This document shows, piece after piece, positions 34,449 through 45,627 of a stretch of DNA of 64,000 bases. Below the pieces are notes generated by a model. The model worked only from the letters and a program-made list of their open reading frames with translations. It made no database searches and was not told the DNA's origin. Source of the DNA: Oncomelania hupensis (taxonomy: Eukaryota; Mollusca; Gastropoda; Littorinimorpha; Pomatiopsidae); assembly GCA_036898135.1 (NCBI GenBank), contig CM072514.1:78188442-78252441 (forward strand), given 5' to 3'. How positions within the stretch are numbered: position 1 is the stretch's first letter; each line of letters opens with the position of its first letter. A program made the translations under genes and the position numbers.

Positions 34449-37067
34449 AGTTGAGCAGACGACGCTTCAACTCGGGAACACCCACATCTGCAAATTGTTA
34501 CAGTACACCTTATTCAATTCAGAACTGATGTGAAGCTATTAGATAAAAACAAACAAACTTGTATGTGAAGTGAATGAACACTTTTTTGTACTGGTATAAT
34601 CCAGAATGAACAATCAATCCAACCAGCCTCAGAACGTTCATCAGAATCAGTGTTCGTTCATCTTTCCTGACTCAATCGATACAGCTATTCAACGGGGTTC
34701 ATCTGAAGTTCCCAGATGAAACGTCATTTCAAAATGATCAACTATCACCTCCAGGACTATTTCTGCAATTTGCATTCAAAGTATTATTATACACTCAAAA
34801 CTCTCATCAAAATTGTGACCATAAACCTGCCTAAGTGACTAACTTCAGTCCTGTGCAAGTGTTGATGAAATCAAGATTAGCACCTAAATAGTCCATAAAG
34901 TGATGCAGCTGTCACCATGAAAAAAAACCGCCATACCTTTTGACTTTTTTCTAGTGATGAAGACGGCTGATATTTTTATGAGGTTAAAACAACAATATAA
35001 TAGTCAAATTACAGATGTGGCAGAACATTTTCTATCCCCATTCACAGCCAGACACGTCACACGGTATACGAATTTTGCAGAGCCGAAGTTGTGAACTTTT
35101 GAAGATATTATGGAGCTGTTAGCAAGGAACTTTTTTTCTTTCAAGGAAATGTGGCAATTTGTGTTATAAATGCCAAGCCTGAGATGAGTGAATGATGGAA
35201 TGAATGAGCGGTTAGGATGAAAACGTGTTTCAGGTTGTTTTGTGTATAAATGATAATTGTTGAATGATTATTTATCAAGACTTCGTAAAAAAAAGTGTAT
35301 TAATATTTGAACAAATGGAGATCCATGCAGTGTTAAAACACTCCTGTTCGTTAAAACATTCCTGTTCATTATAATATAAATGTTTGATGTGGCCATTTTG
35401 CAAGTCATGAGTGATGTTGGTGTGAATGTTATCAGCCTTTATTGCATTATGATTATCTCTGTTGTAGGTCATATACAGTTGTCAGGTGATGTGATAATAT
35501 CCAGTATGTCACATGGAGCATGAAAGCCTAATAGGCATGTGTAAATGTACAGGTCTACATTTTGTGGGCTGTGATAAAGACAATATAAAAATGTATGTCA
35601 AACTTGAAGACCTAAAGCTTGTGGTGTGTGTTTAGCTTAACAGCAGGATTTGGATTTGTTTGCTTTATCTCTTTGGAAGTATTATTCAGTTGTTTGTTTA
35701 GAATCACCACAATCAAGGGATGCTGAAAACCAGAAACAGAATGTTCACTCATCTTTCTGTCTCTAATAAAATATAAATTTATAGGCCTCTCAAACGCAAT
35801 TGTATGAAATGGGTATGCATCAATTCATTATGTATAGTATAACAAAGCATAGCAATATTTATGGTACACCATCTACAAGACTTTAGCCCATATTTTGTCT
35901 TTTGTTACCAATATCCACTTTTTACCTTTTGCTATTAGCCTCTATCAACTCTATGCAGTTGTTTGTTTTTCAGCTCTTCTGCCACTTTCCCCCTAATACA
36001 ACTGAAATCTTAGTGATAAAACCCTCAAGTGTGTACATTTACTTAAGTTCATTGATTGACGTTGGTCACCATCAACTTGATCAAGAAGAAGTAGGGTCAG
36101 TGGTCGCTTTGCACCATTGACCCAGGCTTAGGTGTCTGCAGTCAGTTTTCACTTTCAGTGGAATAATGTTCATAGTTGTGCAAACATTGGTCCACAAGTG
36201 ATTATGTATGCAGAAGCAGAATCATTAACATCAACCATGAAAAAGGTGGGAGAGTTAAGAATGCAAATGGGATCCGAAATTATGCATAGTTTGTAAATAT
36301 ATAATAGTACTAGTAGTATGCTTCTTAAAATTGTGTTGCTACCGATATTGTCCACTATAGTCTATAGCAAGATAAAATGAAGTGATACATTTTTGTGGAT
36401 CAGACAAGTTGTGACTTGAGATTATATGTAATTCTTCTTTGTCTATATTTCATTCTTCGTCTTCTTCTTCCATTTAGTGACAACAATCCAAGGTTGAGAT
36501 TATTGACATTCAGAGATTACATTTGTTAACTGCTTTTATTACACATAAATTACTTGTTTCTTTAAATTATATATTGTGATATTTTACAAGTAGAAACACT
36601 TCAGTTAAACATGTATAATTTATATTAGAACACTTGTTTTTATGTCTAAAATTGGCTAAATAATTACATTAATAATAATAATGGTACATAACATAGTTTG
36701 TATTGGGAAGGAATAATGCAGCTTTGAACGATTTGATGTGTGGTAGCAAAGAAAGTTGTTGTTGTATCAATTTTTATTCATCAGATTAACAAAAATTGTA
36801 CTGATTAGGAAAAAATGTTTAATGGGAAAAGTGTTGCCATTTTTTTTTGTTGTGGTGGGTTGTTCTTTTCAGTATAAGTGCATTATTTCCCCAAATTAAA
36901 TATGAATTATGTATTGCAAACAATGTGTGCAGTTTGTGTGGCATGCATGAATGAAATCCGTTGTCATGTACAAAGCTTTTTGCCTCTCTCCCTCTCCTCA
37001 AAATGTTTTCTTTCTTTTATTAAAAAAAAAAAAGGATGTCTTGAGAACTTTGATACTTCAAATTCTC
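34449..37067. other. AT-rich region, probable SMIM30 3' UTR then intergenic
   Basis: No coding exon is supported here. The first 1.3 kb is the likely SMIM30 3' UTR. The rest is AT-rich single-copy-looking DNA with short open frames of no recognisable content. It runs up to a plus-oriented copy of the 0.7-kb SINE-like family. Confidence 0.5.
35765..35770 (+). terminator. candidate poly(A) signal for SMIM30
   Basis: This AATAAA is the first canonical hexamer found downstream of the SMIM30 stop on the plus strand. It implies a 3' UTR of about 1.3 kb, long relative to the 174-bp coding region. Only the hexamer supports it. Confidence 0.35.
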
Positions 37068-37858
37068 TTAAATCCCCTGTTGGGTTGCTGGGGTTTTCTG
37101 TATAAGTAGTATCCCCACTTTGTGGATATATTGCTTTAAATTGCCACTGTTTCTGTCATTCTTATTTGTTCTTTCTCGTTCGTAATCTGTTCTATTCTTT
37201 CCATCTACTATCTTCTTTGGAAAGACAGGACCATTAGTCTACAAAGACCTTCCTGCAAGGCGTGGTGCAAGGAGGCAGAAGAAGGAGACAGAAAAAGAGG
37301 TCGGAGGACAACATTCAAGAATGGACTGGCTTGACACTGAGCGAAGCTATGTGGGTTGCTGAGGACAGAGAAAGCTGGTTAAACGATTATCTGTGGTGCC
37401 CCAAAGACCTTTGAGTTACAGGATAGGATAGGATCATCTGTGCTAGACCAGTCCTCTACCTTTTTTCTTGAAAACTCTCCCAAAGCTACTTTGCGAAGGG
37501 GGTCTGTTTGGTCAGGTTGGGAATATTGGACGCTTTCTGCTAAATGATCAATAGGGCTTTGTGTGGTATTATTTAGCAATGTAGGCCTTTTATATGGATG
37601 TGTTTTGTTAATATTTAATAATGATGTTTAATTCTATTTTGTTTTTGTAAATGGGGCTTAGATAAATTAGTGTACAGCCTCAGCGTCCACTGCATAGGAT
37701 GCCTTTATTGCAAACTGACTGGCTGGTGTAGTGCCTTCAGTGTTACCATTAGGGTTGTTTCAGCTGATTTTTTATATGAATCAGGGGTGAGCCCTCTTCC
37801 AACCAAGTTGTGGTCCTGATTCGGCTCTTTGCAGTCCTCTGGACCCTATAAATAATGA
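37068..37858 (+). mobile_element. SINE-like 0.7-kb family copy, plus orientation
   Basis: The only long copy in plus orientation. It starts near AAATCCCCTGTTGGG and ends GTCCTCTGGACCCTATAAATAA. It is interrupted at 37223-37430 by a LINE fragment. Confidence 0.85.
37223..37430 (+). mobile_element. short LINE 3' fragment inside a SINE-like copy
   Basis: Reads GRRQKKRSEDNIQEWTGLTL then SEAMWVAEDRESW with few changes. The pattern GRxKKRxEDNIxEWTGL...AEDRxxW is the C-terminus of a widespread animal LINE group. It interrupts the plus-strand copy of the 0.7-kb family at an ATCTTCT-like target. Confidence 0.72.
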
Positions 37859-39364
37859 CTAACTAAAGTTCTCTTAAATCTGTAATCACCCCACATCCCC
37901 CTCTCCCCTACCTCCTCCCCCACAACTCCCTTTCTCTCCTTTTGTCAGTTTCTGTTTAGTTTTCTATTCTGTTTTGCATCCCTTCATAAGTCTTTTGAAG
38001 TTCAGTCTCTGTGGTCAGCTTTGTGACATAGTACCAACGTACCTTGTGGTGTAAAAGTGAATTAACTGGTAAAACAATGTCTGCACATTTTCATTAACAA
38101 AATCCACAAGCTTGCTCACCATTCATTTTCAGATGGCAGAGTTTTAATGTTTAGAATTGTGGACAAGCTTGTCAATGCAAACATTAAGCACACGCACACG
38201 AATGCACCGAAATAAGTTGTATTGCATAATATTAAGATCTTGATACACATTACATAATATACGCACACACTTTCATACAAACTATTCAAGACAGCTTATT
38301 TGGAAAATTGTCTTTAATGGTTCTGTTTGAAGCACAGGCAAAATGATGGCACAGCACCATGTAACTAAAACACTATAACGGTAAAGGGCATGAGAAATAA
38401 TTGCAAGAAAACATGAATTAGATGCAACTACAATAATACCCAGTAAAGTTCTTTCCAACACAAATAAACATTTTAAAAAAAAAAAATTAAAATATATCAG
38501 TTACATCTGTTAAAATTTCAAAAGTTTTAGAACTACATGTTACAGGATAATACAGACTAATACAATACAGCTAAGATTATTGCACTGTGAAGCCATCCTA
38601 TAAAAATCATTTCATATTGACATTTACCTTAAATTTATAAGCCGCTAGCTGTAGAAAAAAATAACATGTACAGACCACACGTGAAGAAGCAACTTGTGAA
38701 AATTACTTTGCCTTAACGCTTAGCTGGCTGCTAGTCGTGTCCAATTTCCTTGAGTAAAAATGGGGACAATAACTCATCTTGTAAAACATTTTACATCACA
38801 CATTGATAGGTTTTGATGCCAAAACTCCACTCAGAAGCAACAGCCTGTCCTAGCCAGCATCCAAACATTAAAAGTTTGTGGTTGTTACTGTCTCAAGTCA
38901 GGGAAGATGGTCATGTTTCCTGTGACGCAATACTATGTATAATTGTGGCACAAGATTGAATTGTTTGTATACAACAAGCTAGTGTATTAATTTTCACCAC
39001 GACCAAGATTTCACAAGTTTCTGAAAGCGTATTAAAATACATGTAATAGTAGCTGTCTGAGTAATCAATATATTTTTTAATTTAAGTAAATGAATCGGCA
39101 ATCAAATAATCAAAGACATAATTTAATGTGTTAATGGAGGGTGGGGTACAGGGAAGAGGAAATGGTGGGGGGGGGAGGGGGGGAGGGGCTGTTTCTTTGT
39201 TAAGGGAGTTACTGTTATTATTAAGCAAAGTATATTTGTTCAACTTTTCTAATATCATGGAGGGCAGAGTAGTATGAAGAGATTCCTCTGTTAAATAATT
39301 AGAAACATGTTTTTGCCATACAGCAAAAACTAATTTGTTCTACTTCCTAATTATATCGGGGGAG

Positions 39365-39460
39365 AAGGGTGGGGGGGGGGGGGGGGGGGGGGAACAAGAA
39401 TAATTGGGAGGCTAAAGGGTGGGTGGGGGGGGAACAAGAATAATTGGGAGGCTAAAAATA
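39365..39460. repeat. tandem duplication with long G tracts
   Basis: A poly-G run followed by AACAAGAATAATTGGGAGGC then TAAA, twice in tandem. The first G run exceeds 20 bases. Confidence 0.85.
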
Positions 39461-39619
39461 TTCATATATTGGAAGACTTGGATGAAAGACAGATTTTATA
39501 AATATGTTATATTATATTATTAGCCAGTAAAGTACAACAATATATGCACAATGGAGCGCCAACACCTCTACCAAACACAAAGGCCATCAAAACTAACCAC
39601 TACTGAACTGATAAGAACA

Positions 39620-39735
39620 TGGAAGGGAGGCAATCCATGACAGACGGAGCGATGGATGATACAAAAATACAAACACAAGACAGAAGGGAGGCAATCCACG
39701 ACTGGATGATACAAAAATACAAACACAAGAAATTA
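39620..39735. repeat. two-copy tandem repeat
   Basis: Two copies of a unit with GGGAGGCAATCCA and TGGATGATACAAAAATACAA, differing by a short deletion. Confidence 0.8.
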
Positions 39736-42700
39736 AATATTATATTTATTGTGACACAAATTAAGGACATGGGAAGGAAAATATGGGTGATAATATAAAA
39801 CTATGCAAAAGAAAAACAATTTACATTTTCAATGAAATTATACACAGAAGTTCAAAAGACGAAACATCCAGGTGGAGCTAAATCCATTACAATAAAAATG
39901 TTTTAAAACACTTAAAATTACGTAAATAATGAGGAGGGATTGATAACATAAATATGCAATTACCACTTTAAAGAAATTAATAACAGAAATACAAATACAT
40001 TTTCACTAAATACAATAAGTTTTTAAAAAAACCACAACAACATGGCATCAAAATGATTTTCAAAGTGTGGACCATAAGTTGTGATTAAAAAACAAAAATC
40101 AATATTTGAAGATGCCAATTAGAAACAACACAATATAAAACATTTTTAAACATGACAAGTTACCCAATTTTTAACAAGTCCATGTGTAACCAATAACAAG
40201 TTACTAGAACAGTCTTTTTTTTTTTTTAAAATCATGTTTCAAACTTTTACATCTTACCTACAACTTAAAAAATAAATTATTGTTTCAAGATAATAATTAC
40301 AAATAATAAATTAGTTTGTACAAAATAAAGCCAGTAAGTAAATAACTTAAAACAAGAAACACGTCAATGTTGCCTATCTCAGTGCAGGCAAGCAGACAAA
40401 AGTCCACTCATGATTAAGGATCATAGCAAAAAATCCACAAGAACAAAAGGGCTGAATGGGGATGGAGCAGAGGGTTGGAGGTGGGATGGGGAGGAGGGGA
40501 AGGGTGGTTTTCAGACAAAACACAACAGAAATAAAAGCGCAAAGAAATCACCAAACAATACAAAAGACAAAATTTAAAAAGCGTTTCAATATGAAAAAAA
40601 ATAAGGTCAGACCACAGTAAAAGGCAGCATCGGAACGGTTCCAACACATCCCAAATCGTAAGGCAAAAACAGTGACAGTGTAACGGGAATAATAAAGGCA
40701 ATGAATTCAACACGAAAACCCCTTCACCGTCACTGCTAGACTTGATCTGATCATAATCGCCCATTAGCACAAAATGGTCAATTTTGATAGATTTAACGGA
40801 CCCCAAAACCACAGTTTGTAACGATGGAAGTTTCATATACATTTTGTACTCTAAATAATGGCCAAACTACATTTAACTGCAGGTCAGTGCCTGCCGTGGC
40901 AACCATTGTTGTTTATAACAATAATTACAATACTGGATGCTACATACACGCTTTTCCCGAACTCACCAATCGGGCTCAAAGTGTGGCAATCTGTAGCAAC
41001 ATATTTGTTTTTTTCTAGCTGGTTTAATAAAAGCATGGGGTGCTGTAAACAAATTCTAAAATGAAGGCATTTTTATATTACATTTGAGGCATCTCCTTCT
41101 AGGTTCAGGAGAATCCAAAAGCTACCAAAGATTTAACCTCCTCTGCCTTATCAGGGCCTCTTGACTGGCTTGTGCTGCCAGTGACTAAATGGATGATTGT
41201 GGAAAATCAGGTCATAAAACTAACATTGGGATCGCGTGTGTTTCAAATACACTGATCTTGTATGTTGAAAATTCCACGATTTTGTAGAAACCTTTTCTTC
41301 AGCTGGCCTTTTACAGTGGTCCGCTTACAAAAGTCTTGTAATTTATCCCGTCCGGCACCATCACACAGCAATACTGTATTCAAAACTACACTGAAGTCAA
41401 TTGACTACACATCTACAACTATTGTATAACTTCAGTATCAATTGCACTCAGTCGTGAGTATCTGGACTATGTCATCTAGCTACACTGATGAGTAAAGTCA
41501 CTACAAACAGACAAATGTCAGTTCCAATAAAAGTAAGGTAGCATTTAAACTGAAGTTCAAATACTAATTAAATGTCGATCCATTATCCACGATAGTACTT
41601 TTTTAAAACTGATAAAAAGGCATCCAAGCCTAAGTAGAAAAAACAATCAAATCTACATGTCAATTACAGTTCATTAAAAAAAAATACTGACAACAGGATA
41701 TTCGTAAAGGTCCATTTAGACCATGTTGCACTCAATTTAACTGTGTATCTAAATTTAAGGAAATAACTAACTAAAGTTGATCAAGTAATATTGAAATGTC
41801 CTTGTTCAATTACGGCACATAAGAATAATGAATAATAAAAAGGCGTCCAAAAAGGGCCCTAATGAACCAAGTTGTACACAGTCTAAACGGGCTAAAGGCT
41901 ATGAAATCCTTAACAAACACAGGGCAAGATTAACATAGACTATATACTTACAGTCTGACATTAATGTGCAGACAGCTTCATTATAATTCTATTTGCATCA
42001 TTCATCACACTGAGCATGCTATAATAAACATCAAGGCTACATAATCCAAGACAATGTGTACTGATGGAAACAAATTAAACGTAGGCTTGTTATAGTCTGG
42101 TACAGTGATGATGTTAGCCTAAATGCTAATGACGTGCACAGGACCAATTTGCATACAATTATGATATACACCTAATGCCTCTGGCTTATACACTTGTCAC
42201 TTAACAAAAAAAACATAATTCTAATGTCATCAATTTAGCCTTCTTTCTTTCTTTCTTTCTTCTTCTTTTCCTCCTCCTCCTCTTCTTCTTCCTACGTTGA
42301 GCATCCACAATCAGTATGCTGATTCATAATATTAGTTCTTTCTTTATGATAGGCTTGTGATACTAAAATATATACCTATAATACTAATAAAGCCAACAAG
42401 GGAACTTTGGACTTTTGGGGCTATTTCATTTTAGTTGGAAAGTGAATGAATGCTACAGGTTATGTGAAATAGAATAGAAGTTTTAGCTAATAGTTTTTTT
42501 GTTTGTTCAGATTGTTGTCTTGTAAATAATTTGTATTTTTTGGTTGTTTTAAAATGTTCTATTGTTTTAGTTATTATTTATTTTGGTCTAAAATCATGAT
42601 GTGTACAGACCATAAATGAAAAAGGTTATTTCTCTGACATCAAGTAGACTGTTTCTGTAAGGACTAACAACTGTTAATTTCACCCATAACGCTCCTGACT

Positions 42701-44258
42701 ACTGCATTATATTACATGGTTATTGCTTTAGGTCTCTTGACTACTGCAGCCATCCTTAATTGTTATTTCAGTATATCCCTTTTATAACACTCCAATTAAT
42801 TAAGATTATTTATTCATGAGGAGTTAGGGATCAGATAACCCAGCCGTCCACACACACATACACTCACTCTAGATAGATCATACTAATTTCTTCGAGTCTA
42901 GTTACGTTTACATGCAAACTAGCCCAAGTCATGTTGATGTCTTCGTTCAAAGTTCATACAGTTGTACTATTGCTAGGCTCGACATTCTGTGTATATAATA
43001 ACATATCCAAACAGGGCAAATAAATAGAATCAAAGTAAATATGCACTTGTACAGTGCAGTATACTATGGTAGGAGAAATGCCCACGGTGCTTATTTAAGA
43101 TGTATTTTCTTTCAAAACATTCAAAGTTTTTTTTTTCTTCTCTCCAAATATTCCCTTAAGATTTATCACTGTTTGGACATTTTTCAGCAGAGAGAATTGC
43201 ATTACAATTACAACAAAATCTACCGCTACAAACATTTTGTATTCACCAATTAACTGAAGTTGCATTATTGATGTCCATTTTGAGGTCATACGTAGACTAG
43301 ACCTGTTCTACATTGATATATAACAAACTGGTCAAGCAATGTTATGGTGTCACAAAATAGTCTAATGCTACTTTGGTGTCATAAACATACATGTTCTACT
43401 ATGATGTTACCACCATAGGCCTTTAATGTATCAGTACTTTTCCCTTGTACTTCTCCGATCTCGTCAAAGTAGACTGAAACAGGCCTATGCTGCTCTGATG
43501 TCACCACTAGTGTGATTAATGCATGCACTGAAAATGACTGTAGCAACCATTAGAAGCAAATTAATCAACATACTGAGTGTAGCTGGCCCACCTCAAGAAG
43601 AAGAAGACAAAGAAGAAGAAGAAGAAGACAGATGAAATGAGCCGTTTCTCGCAATTCCTGCAATGCACTCATTGCCCTGTGTTAGTTTCTGTCCTTCATA
43701 TTCCATGCAACGCTGAATTTCAGAGATGTAGGCTTCACACAGTCTCAGCTACGCCATATAAAAAGCACAGTTGACAGTGTCAGATGTATGCTTCTCCAGT
43801 ATCAGAGGCCATCTGAGGTGAGACGAAATATTTGCAGCTCGGATGGTCTATTGGTACCCAGGTCTTGCAAAAAACTAGCTTAAACACAACAATATTTCTC
43901 TAATATTAATAATAAGAAAAGAGAAGATTATAAAACACGGGAACATTGATAATGTTAACATCCACACTCGGTATCAGAGACTATTAAATTGAGGCAATGG
44001 CCTGAACCAGATCAAGCCTCGATAGATCTCTAAAGACTCGGTTAACTAGGGTCGCACCTAAGACTCATTTTCTGTTTGAACTTCCATTACCTCTATATAC
44101 TGACAGGTCTCGGAGATTTGTCTAAGTTTATCTAACATCTAATCTATGAAAACCAATTTCCTGTTTGAAATTCCATTGCCTGATAGATATCTGAAAGTTT
44201 GTGGGTGACATCTAATTTATAAAACTATATTTCTGTGTGAAATTCAACTGCCGTTGCT

Positions 44259-44378
44259 CTACAGGATGGTGCAGCAGACCATGGCGTCAGGGTTGGGTTC
44301 ACGCAGCAGACTCTGTCCCTCCTTGCCCGTGGCAGACTCAGGGGGCAGGGCACCAATCTCGCTTTTCAATGGCTGAGC
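44259..44378 (-). CDS. giant-protein gene, terminal exon with CCTIL C-terminus
   Basis: A 120-bp coding part with acceptor CTGTATTTTCAG, phase 0. It reads AQPLKSEIGALPPESATG onward to REPNPDAMVCCTIL and TAG (44261-44259). Cys-Thr-Ile-Leu is a CaaX box; Leu at X directs geranylgeranylation in the known rule, and the Cys just before it is a typical palmitoylation site. A 22-bp minisatellite starts a few bases upstream in the preceding intron. Confidence 0.82.
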   Translation of the reverse strand, partial: AQPLKSEIGALPPESATGKEGQSLLREPNPDAMVCCTIL

Positions 44379-45578
44379 CTGAAAATACAGCATCTATTGT
44401 AATAACTGGAAATCAACCATTGTAATTACAGGAAATCAAACATTGTAATAACAGGAAATCAGCCATTGTAATAGCAGGAAATCAACCACCAACCATTACA
44501 GTAACAGGAAATCAACCATCAATCATTGTAATAGTAACAGCTAGGAAATCATCCATTGTGATAACAGGAAATCAACCATTGTAATAACAGGAAATCATCC
44601 ATTGTGATAACAGGAAATCAACTTTTGTAATAACAGGAAATCAACTATTGTAATAACAGGAAATTAACCCTTGTAGTAAGAGCAAATCAACCACTGTAAT
44701 AACAGGAAATCAACCACTGTAATAACAGGAAATCAACCATTGACATTGTTATCAACTGTTGTTGTAACAGGAAATCAACAAGTCCGCTGGACCTACAGCA
44801 ATAATCTTGTATTGTATTGTATTGTACTTAACCTCTCTCCTATGGGCATGAAAGCACATTTAAAAATACTTTGAGGACTCTTGATAATGTTAATGCACGA
44901 TTAAAGCAAAGGGCTCCTGGATGCAGCCCTAAAGCGTAACTCAATACCCCACGCACACAATACTCCCGCTTGGTTCATTCACAACAACAGGGAGCATGTT
45001 CGTCACAAACCGCTGCTTTTAGCGCCTGTGCCTCTGTTGTAAGGGAGATAAGCCATTTACTGCTATAGCAGACGATTTATTAAACACTCAGACATGAAGT
45101 TCAGAAAAATTGTTTTGCAAATAATAGACCCTATAACTGTATGAAAATACAAGCAAATAGCGTGAATAAAATCTTTTGTACGCATTTTGCAAAAATTTTG
45201 ATCTGGACCTCGAAACTGACCTGAACAGCAGCTCCTTGTGTGGTGGTGGCTCTTTCTCCAGCGGCCAGCGTGTCGCCACGGTCATCGGACGTGAGCAGGA
45301 CTGCGGGGGCATCGCCCGCGGTAGCTGCGTCCACCTTGTTGTCCAACGCGTTGCTCTGGACAAGTGCGGATATTATAATCATGTTAGCAAAGCAACATCC
45401 CTGTCATATTATAGCTCAAAGTTGGAAGCCTTGCGGACCAAATGAAAAATTTGTGTTAGAAGAGCTAGTACATATAACGAGTTGTAAGATGGTCGGGAGA
45501 CTACAACAAAAACCTTCAGTGAAGAAGAAGAAGACAGAAAAATGGAATGGAGGATGAAAGAGGAAGAAATGCAAGAAC

Positions 45579-45627
<49 letters not shown>

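Larger units (their letters stand above)
37870..44258. other. no gene seen; possible long 3' UTR of the giant-protein gene
   Basis: About 6.4 kb downstream of the giant gene's stop codon. A 142-codon minus frame at 40414-40842 is hydrophobic and Cys/Phe-rich and looks non-coding. Several minus-strand AATAAA hexamers exist (for example near 42567 and 42785), none decisive. Confidence 0.5.

Noticed and set aside
40414..40842. A 142-codon minus-strand frame
   Set aside because: Hydrophobic, Cys/Phe-rich, no domain, no splice support; probably non-coding.
44385..44790. Regular 22-bp repeats that might suggest a CRISPR array
   Set aside because: Units are contiguous with no unique spacers, and the genome is eukaryotic; this is a minisatellite.
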